This document shows, in pieces, positions 11,368-24,585 of a DNA stretch of 64,000 nucleotides. Origin of the DNA: Patagioenas fasciata (lineage: Eukaryota > Chordata > Aves > Columbiformes > Columbidae); contig NC_092525.1 in NCBI RefSeq assembly GCF_037038585.1, positions 19,550,867-19,614,866 of the forward strand. The letters run 5' to 3'. The translations under genes and the position numbers were made by a program. The notes under the pieces are model-generated. The model searched no databases and was not told the origin of the DNA. It was given only the letters and a program-made list of their open reading frames with translations. Every line of letters begins with the position of its first letter. Position 1 is the first letter of the stretch.

Positions 11368-12429
11368 GTGGAGGAAAGATGCCAGAAAAGGAGCTAGATA
11401 CCCAAACTCTAACAAATTGCAATTGCTGGGGTCTCTGGGCCCCTTTTGAAATGCTGTAAGTGAAATAAATGCTCTGTTCTGAGTGCTGGGCTGATGGAGG
11501 ACACACAGAATGATGCATGCCATCGCACGCTTCTAGCACAAACCCATTTGTAGCTGGTTTTCCTTCTTGGCCCCCCAGCACACTTTTTTAAAACTAAAAA
11601 TACATCCTCAGAGGCATTAGTCACTCAGCCCACATATTAATAAATTGCATAATGATGCCACCAAGCATCCAAAAACCTTTCAAACTGTTATATATTATTT
11701 CTTTCAATAATATTCTAAAAGGCCAGTGAGGCTTAATGGAGCCACATGGTATTGTATTTAATCCAGAAATCTGGAGCTAAAATCTCACATATAAATTAAG
11801 ATAATATACAATATGCTTTTTCATTTAATTTGGTTCTCCCTGTTTGGTTAGGCTGCAACTCTGTAGGGCTGTGTCTTTTGCAAGAGATTTTTGTCTACCA
11901 GATCTTAGATTTGTAACGTTGCTCTTGCTTTTAACTGCTCAGGGCTGTTCTCTGTAATAACTCAGCCAGTCATGTGCCAGGCAAAGGAGAGTTTAGTGGA
12001 ACCACACTTTAACTGGACAAACTTTAAAAGTTACAGGAAGTTTCCTGGGACTTTTCCTTATGGCCTCTCTCGCACGGCTCCTTTTGTGTTGCTGCTGAAA
12101 GTCTTACTGCTGTGCAATGGGGATGGCGAGTTCTGCAGAGAATTTAACACTGGTTTCCAGGTGTCTCCTTGACTCTTTCAGCTGGATATCTGGCATTTAC
12201 AGACGGCAATTTCTAGGAGATCAGGAGCTATTGAGTGAAAAAACCCGAATTCAAAGGTTTCCCAGGCTGGAAAAGCATAAGGGCTTTAGATCTGGGGTTT
12301 CCGCATGAAGTTTTCTTATTGCTGTCTCTGAGCAGATCCACCTCTGCTGCACAGTGTCTGCAGAAGGTTTGCACATAGTCTGGCAGATGTCATATTCTAT
12401 AAGATACTATGAAGTCAATAAATGCTGCC

Positions 12430-12451
12430 GCCTCCTCCTCCTCCTCCTCCT
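12430..12451 (+). repeat. (CTC)n microsatellite
   Basis: Seven CTC units in a row form a short trinucleotide repeat, which gives a poly-serine or poly-leucine run in spurious frames. Confidence 0.9.
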
Positions 12452-12972
12452 TTCTATTCATTCCAAGTTCCCCTCACGCTCTCAGAAACTCTGGCTATCA
12501 CTGCACCGGGGTGAGACGAGGCTGTGGAACAGGAGCTGTGCAGGTCAAAGTCACAATTCATGCACTTTATTTTTCAAAGCTTACCACTTGTAAACCCAGT
12601 GACACAAAATACGCACACCCATTTTCTGGTTTTAGAGCTAAAGTGCTTTGAAAGATGGAGGGGAAAAATGCATGTTCTTCAGTATGTTCTGCTCTTCATT
12701 TTGACATGCTGCAGGAGAAGAAAGCCAGGTGTGGGAGAAAACCCCAACTGAGTGAGGTGATTTCTTGTGGGGCCGGTGGAGTAGATGCAACAGAGGTGCT
12801 GAAATCTGAGGCATACCTTTCGTTTGAGAGAATGTGGAGGAGAATTAAACACATTCTAGAAAGTAAGAGGCTTGTGCAGTAAGAGTGAACAGCTTTGAAT
12901 CATATGAGCCCAGGTTTTGGGTGATCATGTGACTAAAACCTCTTTCAGGCTTAAATTCTTCTGTGAACAGAA

Positions 12973-13070
12973 TTTCTGGTTTGGTTGTTGTTTTTGTGGT
13001 TGTGCTTGTTTGTTTGGAGGGGTTTGTGTGCTTTGTTTGGTGGTGTTGTGCTTTGTTTTGTTTTGTTTTC
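12973..13070 (+). repeat. G/T-only-like low-complexity tract
   Basis: Nearly 100 bases consist almost only of G and T on the plus strand, ending in a (TTTTG)n run. The few other bases are isolated A or C. It makes a long spurious minus-strand frame rich in N, K, Q, T and P. Confidence 0.8.
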
Positions 13071-15937
13071 CAGTTGGCTTTGAATTTCCTTTGGCTTCAT
13101 CAGTATAAGACCTGACCTTGGACAGAAGCGTAATCTGGTTTTGACAAACGTTTGGTAGGAGCCTCTTGCTCTCCCTATGTCCACAGAACTGGTCCAGTTT
13201 TGGAAGGCTGTGTGATAGATGCTTATTATATTTGCAACACTCCTTATTTTCTTTCACTCCTTTCCTGATGCCTTGCTGACCAGAATTGCAATCTACAGCT
13301 TTCTTATATCTCAATGGAGTATGGGTGAAGCTGCTTGGCTTGTTTGTCCTAACGTCTCTCTGAGTTAGGGTCTGCATCACTGCTCCTGCACCAACATAGA
13401 ACTGAAATAGTTATAAGTATTTCTAGGTGCTTCATTTAATACCAGATTTGTTAGAAGGAGGCATTTCTCCCTAGAAATGTATGGGTGATACAACCATACC
13501 TGTGTTGTTCTTACAAACTCCAGTGTGGAGGGCAGCTTGGTTCTCAGGAGGATACATTGTATGGGAAGATTATCCGTGACACCATGAAACTGCATAAGCA
13601 GCAGCTCTGAAGGGAAAGACAGGAGCGAGCACGAGCTCTTGAACCCCAAGGCCTCTGCTGAGAAGGCATCAAAATGTATTAGACACCTTCCTCCCCACCT
13701 CCATCCTCTCCTGGGTGCTCCAGGACCCATAGTGACACTCCAAGTTTACTCTTGGGACGTTGGTCCAGCACTTGTAAAACGTTATTGTAGGGGGCAAGAG
13801 AAAATTTACTTATTTTGGGGCAGGAGGGCAAAGTAATTTTCTTGTAGTCCAGTAATTATCTTTTTTTCATTGGTGGTGTTGTAGACCGGCTTCTCTGAGG
13901 TGCTGGGATTTTGCCCGTATTACATTCTTCTTCCCGTCCGGTTCTAACAATAAAATCCTCATGTTTTTTGATCTCTGGCTTTCATGCTTGCTGACACACT
14001 TTGGAAAATTTAAGAAGGGTGCAAGGAATGGGTTAGTCACACTTGTTAATATTTATCCCGTTACAGAAGGAGCAGGGCTGACCTCAGAGCTTGGGCTTTG
14101 GAGAATAGTTACAAGAACGATTCCACCCCAGCTGAAATGAAATCTGCATGCAAAGCTCATTTGGTGCCTGGAAAGAGCTAGAAGGAAATAAAGGTCTTAA
14201 ATTATATATTTCCGCAGTTAATGTTTTGTCCTGTTTACAGAATCTCACCAGAATACTCGGGGTTTTGTTTTGTTCATATGTTTTTCATAAGGATAAATAT
14301 CCATGGAGTTTAAACATTTTCATTAGATTCAGACAAGGAGTAGGATATGGGGCTATTTTTTACTTTAATTGTTGATCTCTTTTCTTTAATGCTTATTTCT
14401 GAAGAAACTCTTCAGAAATAAAAACTCAGGTAAATCAAAGAGACAGGGAAAGTGATTTTCTTTAATTATTCTTAGACCAATTTTGAGTAGTGTAGGCTAA
14501 ATTTAAAAAAAATATACAAGCAAAATATTTTGGCTGGGAAGTATGTGTAATGTATGAACAGCAGGAAAAAAAAAAAAAGCATTCCTTTCTAAATAGAAAA
14601 TCTTTGAAAGTAACAGGGGGAAGCTGATGGGAAGGGCTGAAGTCCATATATTCCCACCTCCTCCGCCTTGTGCTCTCTTAAAGGTGAGCTGCAAAATGCA
14701 AAAGAGAAATGTGTTAAATTCAGATGACTCGCTCGGGTGTCAGGAAGTGCCTCGAACAACCACACGAAGTTAACTAACACATTTCCCCCTACTCCCCTGC
14801 TCTTCTCATGAAATCTGTTTGGTGTTTTTTGGGTTTTTTTGCTGCTGTGGTTTCTGCCTCCAGGCGGGAGCGCAGCCAGTTGTCCACCCGAGCAGCACCC
14901 CGAGTTCCCCTGGGGCTTGCAGGGAGCCAAGACTTTCTGGGCGGATTTTCCAGAAAGTAAGAGAATTTCAGAAAATGTATTTGTGATCCAAACAGCCTGG
15001 CTGCAGGAGAAAGGAGACAAGCTGTGAGGAATTGTGCGGTGAGCTTGCATTGCTTTGCCGTTCGTCTTTTGTCTGGTTAATCCATCTTACTATTGTTCAC
15101 CTGCTCTGCTCTAGGTCTTCTTCAACAATGTGGTTCCTGGCACCCGTGCTGCTGAGTACTGTGGTCATAGTAACCCCAAATGTGAGTGAAGCTGCGTTTG
15201 CCAACAGCTGCTCTCAGTTGTAGACACAGTGAGAAGCAGCTGAATGTGCGGAAATGCTTTTCGAGCTGCAAGTGGCAGGATTTGGTTTGCAGCTGGATGT
15301 GTAAGATGTCAATAAGTCTTGTTTAAAACACTTTGAAAGTGGGTTGGGTCACCAAAAGAAAGTCTGAAAGGCAAGATGCCCCAATCCATCAGAAATGGTG
15401 CCACCGCCCGTTGAAATGTTTCCTTATCCCGTGGACCAACCATGGCTCAGAGCCGGGCCGGGGATAAGACACAAATAGTGAATGTTTCTCATTAGCTTCC
15501 ACTTTCCCCTCTAGAAATGCTCCCCATGCCTTTCTCTGCCTGCTTGGTAGCAGGTGTGCTAGGGAGAAGTTTGCAATCTAAATGGAACGGAGTTATCTGA
15601 TGTACCTTAAGTAGATTTTTCATTTGAAATGGCAACACAGTCCTGTGCATTACCTTGCATGAATCTAATACACACCATGCATTTATGCCTAGGGTATAAA
15701 AATATACTGTATCATTGCAATGCTGTGTGTGTATCTGCATAGAGCTAGTTCATATACTGCAGCATGCTTATCAAAGGATACTCCTTAACTGCATACTAGT
15801 GTTTATTAATTAGTGATTAAGTTGTAAGACTCTGTTACAAGTCTCTCTGCTGATTTATGTTCTCTTTAGCCATGGTGTGAGTGCCTTCTGCAGCAATTCC
15901 TGCTTTTAGTTTTCTGCCCTTTAACAATACATGAGAC

Positions 15938-15991
15938 TTCTTATTTTTTTCTTTTATTTTTTCTTTTTTTCCCCTTTTTTTTTTTTCTTTT
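15938..15991 (+). repeat. Polypyrimidine tract
   Basis: 54 bases of T with some C and only two A. It could be the reverse poly(A) of an old retroposon, but no recognisable body flanks it. Confidence 0.8.
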
Positions 15992-18528
15992 AAAAATAAA
16001 CCCAACTACACATTTGAGACTCTTTAACTAAGGAAGCCAAAATTGTGTATGACAACAATGGCTGTCCTCTCTTTGTTAAGGCCACTTTGGTTCCCTTTTC
16101 CCTTCTAACAATTTATTATAACTGTTCACTCTTTATTATGACCAAAGAAATAAACTGTGGATTTACAAATATCTCTGTAGCTCAGTCTCTGGCAGAGAAA
16201 GTAAGTAAATTGAAATAAAAAGAGAGAGTGGTTATTAGTTTATGTTTCTCCCTTGGGAGAAAGATTAAATGAATTTAAGAAGGAGGTTCTGCTCCTACTT
16301 AATGTTGAATTGATGAAGTTGCCCAGCTTATCAGGGTTCAGTGGAGGAGTTGCAACATTGGATAAAACCATAACCAGAGAAATGTAAGAAGCAAACCCCT
16401 TGCAAGGAGGGCAGTGACTCATGCAGAAGGTCGCTACTCCTCCCATTCTTTAGCGTTTTGGTTTTTTTGTCTTTTTGGTGTAAGCAGTTCTCAGCCATGG
16501 AGGAAGAGAGGAGTTAATACAGCAGTGTGAGGACTTCAGGCCAAATGGATAATGCCAAAGTGATGCCAGAATGTGTTCCTGCACACAGCAGCAGTAGCTG
16601 AGATGGTGCAAGGAAGGGTTGAGGCATCTGTTTGAGATGCTGCGTTGTCCTGCATCCCTCCTGAAAACCTGCCTCCACGTGGAAGTCCTTATCGTCTGAC
16701 ATGGCCACACAGATGGTAAGATGGTATAACCACAACTGCTGCAAGTAGCCTGATTTTTCATCACCATTTACCTTTTCTGTTTTACCCACCCTGCAGGATG
16801 GTGGTTTGTGAGTGGTGCAGGGCTGGTTTCTCTGTTTTTATTTATTCCTCTATTAATACAGCACAACCGTGCCGTGGTTTCCCTTTGGTGGGAGGCACTG
16901 CATGGCAGGACTCTTGTTTACAATATATCACAGTGCAACAGGAGCCTCCAAAATGTCCATTCCTGTTTGAGCTCATTGTCTTCTCTTTGCAGCCTTCCTG
17001 TTGCATCACATGTAACCCCTCAAAATTACCAGTTATTGGAAGTTTTAAAACTTTGTAAGATGCAGTGGCTTCATTTAGGCAGCAAAGCTGTGTATTGAAA
17101 TATGAATTAGTAGCGTGTGTATCGGCAAGATCGACCATCTGCTGTGCTCAGCACCCGGCTTTGAAGCTGGTTGGCTGGCAGGACAGCATGTGTTTACAGA
17201 AAACCCTAACAGTTGTAAAGGAGCCATTTAGGTTTATCGTGTCAATTCCTGTACAACTCCACGAGGAGAGATTCCTTTCGCAAACTCGCATAAAAAAGAC
17301 AGATAGACTAGTTTTGACCTCTCTCAAAACATTTGACGGTTGTGCTAGTTGCAAAGGTGAAATATCTAGAACAGAAAAAAAAATTGTCATTACCCCTCTT
17401 AAGCATTAGACCACTTGAATGCAACATCCATTTATCGCTTAGTTCTTGCACTATAATTTAACTGCCTTTTATTTTCCTTCTGAGATACAAACGCAGGAGT
17501 TGTACATGAATTTGATACCATAATATGTGAGCCATTGTGAAAAAGTTGTCCAGAGTAATGGCTCCATTTCAATGTGATGTGTATGCCAAGAAACAGAGAT
17601 CATTTATTTTTCTTAAAAATGAAATGAGAATGGGATTAAAAATGTTATGTTTTGCCTATATGAGCAATATTCCTCTAACCAACCATTCCGATGTGTTGCC
17701 TTCTTGTAGCTTTTCTGTAATACAAATTGTCCAAGGAAAGGTGTGTGGTAGCACATCAAAGGGGAGGAATTATTACTTAACAACGTCTTTAGTGAATGTA
17801 CTGAAGGACTTGCTACTGTTTAGCAGGCATCTATTTTATACATGTCATTCACATGCATATGGATGCAGAGTAAAAAGGGAATGTTCTACGTAAAGCTGAG
17901 GCTGAGACCAAGCCCTCTGATCGCAGTGGCCCCTGCATGACTCTGCTTGGCTGTTGGACTGAGAAGATAAATTAAGAAGCAGATTTTACACATCTCCAAG
18001 ATAACTCATTCCAATGTGCAAAATTAAAAAAAGCCCACTCTATTTTAATATACAGGTATTAGGACTTAATGATTAAAAAAACCCCAACAACTTATTCCTT
18101 TTGATGGAAAAACCCATGAAGCAAAAGAAAAGCTGGCAAGATGAGGAATCACAGGCTGGAGGAGAAAGTTTGCCTTTGCAGACACACCACAGCCAGCCAG
18201 CTGTGTTGTTAATACCCCACATATGGATGGTTTAGGGCTGGTAACACACAGGGGATCATGAAATGGATAAAAAGTATCACTGATACCCTAAATATGAACA
18301 TACTATGTTGGAACATCACAAAGGGCCCTATGGCTTATATGAGGTAGTCAAATTTGGGTAAGGACAAGAAACTGGTAGGATGAAGAGGAAATTACCCGTA
18401 TGGGTCCCATGTGTTGTGCTCATTGAAATCCTCTATCTAGGTCGCGCTTAGGTGTGAAATACTGATGAGGAATTGCTTTTTAGTATCACAGATGTTGAGA
18501 CCACTTTTGCCTACAATCTTCTGTATCG

Positions 18529-18571
18529 ATATGTACATATGTATGTGTGTGTATGCATATGTATGTACATA
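18529..18571. repeat. 43-bp strictly alternating purine/pyrimidine tract
   Basis: Every base from 18529 to 18571 alternates purine and pyrimidine (ATGTACATATGTATGTGTGT and on). The ends are near inverted copies of each other. Such tracts are the classic Z-DNA-prone sequence. Confidence 0.85.
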
Positions 18572-19336
18572 AGTTCAAATTTTCTTTAACTTGAACAACA
18601 GCTGCCTGTGCTTGTGAGAGCCGGGGATTTGGTGCTCAGCAGTGGAGGAGCAGAACATGGTGAACCAGGACTGTCAGACTGATTAACACAAAACCAGGAA
18701 CACAAGCTCTCTCCTTGGGGTTGCATTTCATATTTATGGACATAGTGGAGTGGAGGGTGTATCCAGCCTAATTGCACAAGGTCACTGCAGAGGAGTTAAG
18801 TGCCGAGGACTCGATTTTTGAGGAGCAGTTTGTCACCTGCCATGTCTCTTGGTGACCATAGGTTGCTGTGGGCGCTTCTGGCCTCCTCTAAAAGCAGCTT
18901 GTTAATGCATCTGGGAGAGCAGAGCCCTGGAAAGTCACCTGGAAGATGTTGGTGACCCAGCTATTGGGTCCAGCTCTCTGCCTTTGGGTGTTTGCATTAA
19001 GACATTTTCAGTGCAGACCACAGCAACCCTGTTTTGGAATAAATGGCCTGGCCCTGAAAATCTGCTAGGAAAAGCCATTTTGGGGAGTAAGTAGCTGATT
19101 CAGTTTGTACAAGATGCCTGTAACTGAGCCTAAGGCTGGCCATTCTATTTTACATTTGCAAATGTTACATTCCGAAATTTCATTTTCATATTTAGTGCAT
19201 GTGCCTCCAGCTTCTTGTTCTGACTTTGTTCTTGATTCAGTTTGTAGTCTGAGGTCACACATGGCTGTTTCTCCCATGGACTAGAAATGCAGTGATTTTG
19301 GGTGTCGCATTTTTACGTGACATCAGTCATCATCAT

Positions 19337-19362
19337 TGTTATTATTGTTGTTGTTGTTATTA
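19337..19362 (+). repeat. (TTG/TTA)n microsatellite
   Basis: A short trinucleotide run (tgttattattgttgttgttg). Confidence 0.85.
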
Positions 19363-22300
19363 CTACTGTCACTTCGTTTGGGAGGTATTCTTATGAACTG
19401 CTTATTTCTGTTAGGTGGTGGAATACAATTTAATGAAAAACCCATGATGTGATAATGAAACTCCTATGATAGCAGCAGTTTTCAGACTTTTTTTTGAGCA
19501 TCCTTCATGAGCGCCCGCGGATGGGATCGGTGCGCGTCCCTGCCAGGAGCGGAGCGGTGCAGCCACGTCATCTCGCTGCCTATTTTCAGGCTGTGTGCTG
19601 TGCCCTCCTGGGTCAAAGCGAAAATGGGAGAGGATTTCAAGCCAAAGCGTGTGGAAGATGACTCACTGGGTTATTTTCTGCATTACAAATAAAACCCTTG
19701 CATTCTTGCCAATGTATTGATATAGTCAGGCTCTCTGTCCTACAGCAAGCCTCATGGATTCATGCATACTACGTAATGCCTCAGTCAATGTATTTACCCA
19801 TTTTTTTATATTGTGGGTTTTTTTTAAATTTCTTCAGTTTTATTTTCTCCCAACAGGTATTGAAAGGCCAAAACTGCAACCCACCCAATGTGATTCCTGT
19901 AAACACAAAATACCAAAGGTTTGACAAGCAGCATCTTTTTTAACCATGATTCTTCCCATTTCAGGACTTATTGAAACTGGTCACAATGGCTCTGGAGTAC
20001 TGGGCAGCCCATGACCTGTCTGAGGAGGGAAGAGCAGCTCAGCTCAGGTATGTTCCTACACCGAGAGAGGGCAAATGAGTGACAAAAACCATGCAACCAG
20101 GGCTTGGAAGGAAGATACCTTTGCTCCTTTCCCTTGTCTACTGATAATACCCCACCAAACTCAGCTGTCTGTTTTGGGAGAGAAGGGAATGCACTCAGGT
20201 CTGGAAGGGCTGAGTTGAGGCTGTTCTTATTGGGGAAAATGCAAACACAGAGCTCACAGCGGGGAAACGGGGTTGATACCTCAATGGAAAACTTCACTAT
20301 CAAAGCAGCTCATCTCAGGGATTGTTTTGTTCTTAGAAAGTGGGACAAATGCAGATTTAATTGTGACCGGAACCCACAGCAATAACCTGTTTATGGGAAA
20401 ACTCTAGTCCTAGTCTAGGAGAGCTGTAATCCTACCCTGCCATCTAAAATTTGTTACTTTATTAAGATTACATTCTCAGCTAAAAAAAAGAAGTGAGTTA
20501 TTTGGATATGTTTATTGCCCTTTGTCAGGATGGCAATATTTTTTTCTGCTTTGAAAATAGATGTTCCTGCTCATATGGCTGTGTATTTATCCTTTCTTTT
20601 AGCTTTTTCATTACTGTTCCCTTTAATCATTTAATGAGGAGTGTTCAGGTTCCTGATGATTTAAAATTATGACTTGCAGAGACACTGGCAATATCTTTGC
20701 TTGAGTAACGTTGATCCTCTAACTTTAAGACTTTAAATTCAAACCACATGTTTTTGCCACTAACTCGGAAAACAACCCCTGGAATTGTGTGACTGTCACT
20801 AGAATATAAACCATAGCTATTCTGCAAACAAAAGCCACAGTATTTAAATTGCGGTTACGGTCAGAAAACTGACTATTTTAATCATTACTCTGGTTTACTC
20901 GGGAGATCTGCTCCCTCTGCACATTCCAAATATCTCTGCAGATTTTTATAGACTGAAAGGAGATTTTACTGCTTTCCACTCCTCTTAGCCCTGCGGAGTC
21001 CAGCCAGCGCGGGCCGAGTGAGCCAGATTTGTTCCAGGCTCACACATCAGCGGGAGTGTGAGCTGAATTCCTGTGGCAAGACCTGGCGAAGGCATGGAGT
21101 GCCCGCCAGGACGAGCGGCTGCGCTTTTGTGCCCACAGAGCTCACAGGGTGCAGGGCAGTTGGGGGAAGAAAAGAAAAAAAAAAAACTAGAACAACAATC
21201 TGTTTCCTATAAACTGAATTGTTTTGAAAAGGAAAAACAAAAATCCCTGAAAGGCATCTCAGGCTGGAAAGTGTGTTTTGGGTGCAGCTACCTGGCTGCC
21301 ACCCACCTGCAGGGATAGAGGCTCTGAGCAAAGACTTTTTTTTTTTTGATGGTGTTAGATGCAGAATTGGGAAATTTAAAATAAGAGGTCTCAAAAGGAT
21401 TTTCTTTTCCTGCTGGGTTTGAGGAAATAATTCAGTTCCTTTAATGTCTCCCTTAAATGGACAATTTCTTACAGCCTCCTGAGTGCTGAGCTTCAGCCTC
21501 CTTGGACTCCTGTAAACCCAACCACTGCCTCCCCCTTGCTGCTCAAACCACTTTTTTGTGTGTTTGCTACATCAAGAATCAAATCCCATTTAGAGGGTGG
21601 CTGCTTTAAGTCACTATCTGCATTTATGAAATGTAGCATACGTATTTTGTTTCTGTGAAAATCTCCTATTACGGTATTGGGAATGTTCCTCTGATATAGG
21701 TGTATTCAAAATAAATGTTGGAAGGGGAAGACCTAATTCATTTTAGATGGTTTTATTAGGCGTCTCTTAACAAATCCCAGAGTATGTAAATGAAATATAA
21801 CTATACGTACATATTCATCAGTTTGTTCTTGGAATTAAATATGAGCACTGTGACATTTGGTTTTAAGGAATGACTAATTAACATGTGTGCAGGATGTTCT
21901 CATCTTCCTGCTTTGGAGTCCCAGAGTCAGGGAGAAGCAGACAAAACATATTTCCACTCTTTCTGTCATAGTTTGCAAAGCCGAAAGCCTTTTATGAAAG
22001 CCAAGAACTTTTCAGGTTTTTTTTGTACCTGTTGGGTGCTGACATGGGGGACCCATCTCAAGCGTTTAGTGTTGTTAAATGTCATCTCATCTGTGCTGGG
22101 ACCAGGATCACATTAAAAAAAAAGACAGGTTTGCATCTGATCTAGCTTTTAGTAGTTGCACCAACAAACTACAGAGCACCGTGAAGAGCTGGACAACTTC
22201 TGGAGTGCAGTTGGTGATTTACCCCTCTGATGGGATGCTGTAAAACTGGGCTGAGCCCCGAGATGCTGCAAATCCCCAGCATCCCAGAGATGCTCTCCAG

Positions 22301-24370
22301 GAAAACCTGAGCTGGATCCCACGGGGATGTTTGGGGTTTGGCTGCCTCAGTGCCACGCTCGGGAACACTGGGCTTAACTGCACTGTGGTGAAAACCCAGA
22401 GAAAAACCTGCTTTCGTTTTCAGTGGGGCTGGTTCGAGTTGCTTTTGTGTGAGAGCAATGTGTGTGCAGGGTGTGAACTTATTGCAGCAAAAAAAATAAA
22501 TAAAAACCCACCATAATTTCTTTCTGCCACCCCATCTGAGTGCCCTGGAGAAGTTGACCAGAACAAATCTCAGCAGGAACACACAAACCTCTATTATACC
22601 TTTTAAAAAGCTCCTCATTGAATGCAACCGGGCAGATGGGAAGGGCCCTTTCATTTCCTCGTTCTTTCTCCGCCTGAGTTAATTCTCTCCCTTTGGGGGA
22701 GCCAGGTTCAAAGACATGCCCAATGCATCAAAACCTTCCCAATAAAGTCCCTGTCACCTCCCGGCGGAGCAGGGCTGGGCTGGGAGCGTGCTGGGAGTGC
22801 TGGGTCCGCCCGTGACTTTCAGGAGTGTGTGTGTGCGCAGCTCCCAAAACAATACCCTAAATCGGACATCTAATTCTCTGGAAATTAAATCCGTCAGCTG
22901 GTTAGGGAAAACAGGAGCCAAAGAGATTAAACAGTGCAGCAGGGAGAACCTTTGGGGGCTGACAGGGTTGGTGTTTCTTGTGGGTTTGTTGCTTGTTTGT
23001 TTTTCTTTTTAGTAGTAGGGTAACAAAGTAGTGGTTTAGTATTTCTTCCATCCCCATTTTAATTTGAACCATGCATCCCCCCCACTTCCTCTCCCAGTCA
23101 TGCTCAATCCTCACTGCCATGAGCAAAAAACTACTTGTCCCGAATGTGCTAATCACCCAACAGGTGAGCTCAGCCCTGGCAAGCCCAGACTTGTCTCAGG
23201 CTGCAGAATTAATTGTTGTGGCCATGGGGTGAGCAATGGGGGATGCTAGAGGGTACAGACCCCCTCCCCACAGCCCCAGCATCCTGCTCCGGTCCTCACA
23301 GCTCTCAGCATCTCCCTGGCACTGCATCAGCTACCGCAGCCTTTGCTTGGTCCTGGGTTACTTATCCCGCTGCAAACTCAGCTGTGGCTGGAGCCATTTG
23401 GGTGTCGCAGGGGGCAGAAGTAGGGCTGAGACTTTCCCATTGATTTTTTTGGTGCTGATTTGTTAGATATTGAGAAGGTCCAGCCATGGATGTGCTGGTG
23501 TGGCGCAGTGAGTGGCCGGATGCTGGATAAAAGCACAGTCTCTGCTCCTTAGGAAGCATTCTCTCACCACAGGGCTGCTTTTTAACTGCTACAAGTCAAA
23601 ACTTAGCGGGTCTAGCAGTGCAATTTTTCTTTTTCCCCTTAAAAAAAAAAATGCAGTTTCCTATGTATTTTTACTGACAAAAGCCTGAAGCTTCCTTTAT
23701 ATGCTTTATTTTCTTTCTCCTCTGAAACGATCGTTAGACAAAAGCAGTTTTGCTGCTGGTTAATCAAGAGAGTGATGTGGCCCTGCATTTTAATCCTAAA
23801 CCAATTAGCAGGATTTGACATCATGCCATTAGACTGCTTGAAACAAAAATCAAGGACAGTGTAATGCAGCTAGAAACGAACAATAACCATCAGTGCTGCC
23901 CTGTCAAAGGGGAAGGAAGAGATTTGGCTGCATGTGTAATTTCCAAGCAATCCCCGTTCCCTCAAACCTGAGCATTCAAATCAGGGAGCTAAATAATAAT
24001 GAGAGGGGGAAATGTTGAATCTCTAATCACATTACCCTAAATTGCCGTGGTTTTAAAAGCAGAAATCACTATTCTTGCTCCTGAGCCGACACAAATTGGT
24101 TGCATCTTTAAATCCTGAGTTCTGTTTTGTGGTTTCTTTTGCGTGTGTTTTGTGCTTTGCTTTGCAGGCAGGTTGCACACACGTCAGGAGCGGCAGCATC
24201 TTCGATGCAGATGTACAGCGACAGATCCTGGTGTGAACATGCCAGCATCCCTAAGAAACAACTTCCCAGGCATGTAAATGTTTGCTTTGTCCCAAAGATA
24301 ATTAATGAACGAAGCACCTTTTAGCAACTGTACTTTTTGCTGGCAGAAATCCATCTTTTGGCTGATCCCG

Positions 24371-24585
24371 CAGTGGCGATGCAGCCCGAGCCGGTGGCCG
24401 GAGCAGGAGCGAGGCTGGCAGGCATTAGCCCCGCCACGGCTGCTGCCTGCAGGCAAAAATAAGGCTGGGGAAGATGTGTGTGGAGAACAAAAAGGCAGGC
24501 AGGCCCCGGGGTGCGGTATTACAGGGATGAATGCCTAAAGCACATCGGGGACTCCGCGCCTTGCTGCGCTCTTGATGCTGGCAGC
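24371..24585. promoter_or_regulatory. CpG-dense patch
   Basis: More than ten CpGs occur in about 215 bp, bordered on the right by AT-rich sequence at 24640-24860 of the kind seen in conserved enhancers. No gene start is recognised. Confidence 0.25.

Larger units (their letters stand above)
8493..18528. other. Intergenic stretch, repeats only
   Basis: It contains the direct repeat pair, the old CR1 tail, the (CTC)n, G/T and polypyrimidine tracts. AT-rich DNA at 11600-11850 could be a conserved noncoding element. Open frames here (up to 153 codons at 14589-15050 minus) show no domain. Confidence 0.55.

Noticed and set aside
12925-13380. 151-codon minus-strand frame rich in N, K, Q and T.
   Set aside because: It is produced by the G/T low-complexity tract read on the other strand.
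15925-16025. Possible target-site duplication (gagactt / gagactc) around the polypyrimidine tract.
   Set aside because: The match is only seven bases or so, imperfect, and no retroposon body lies between.
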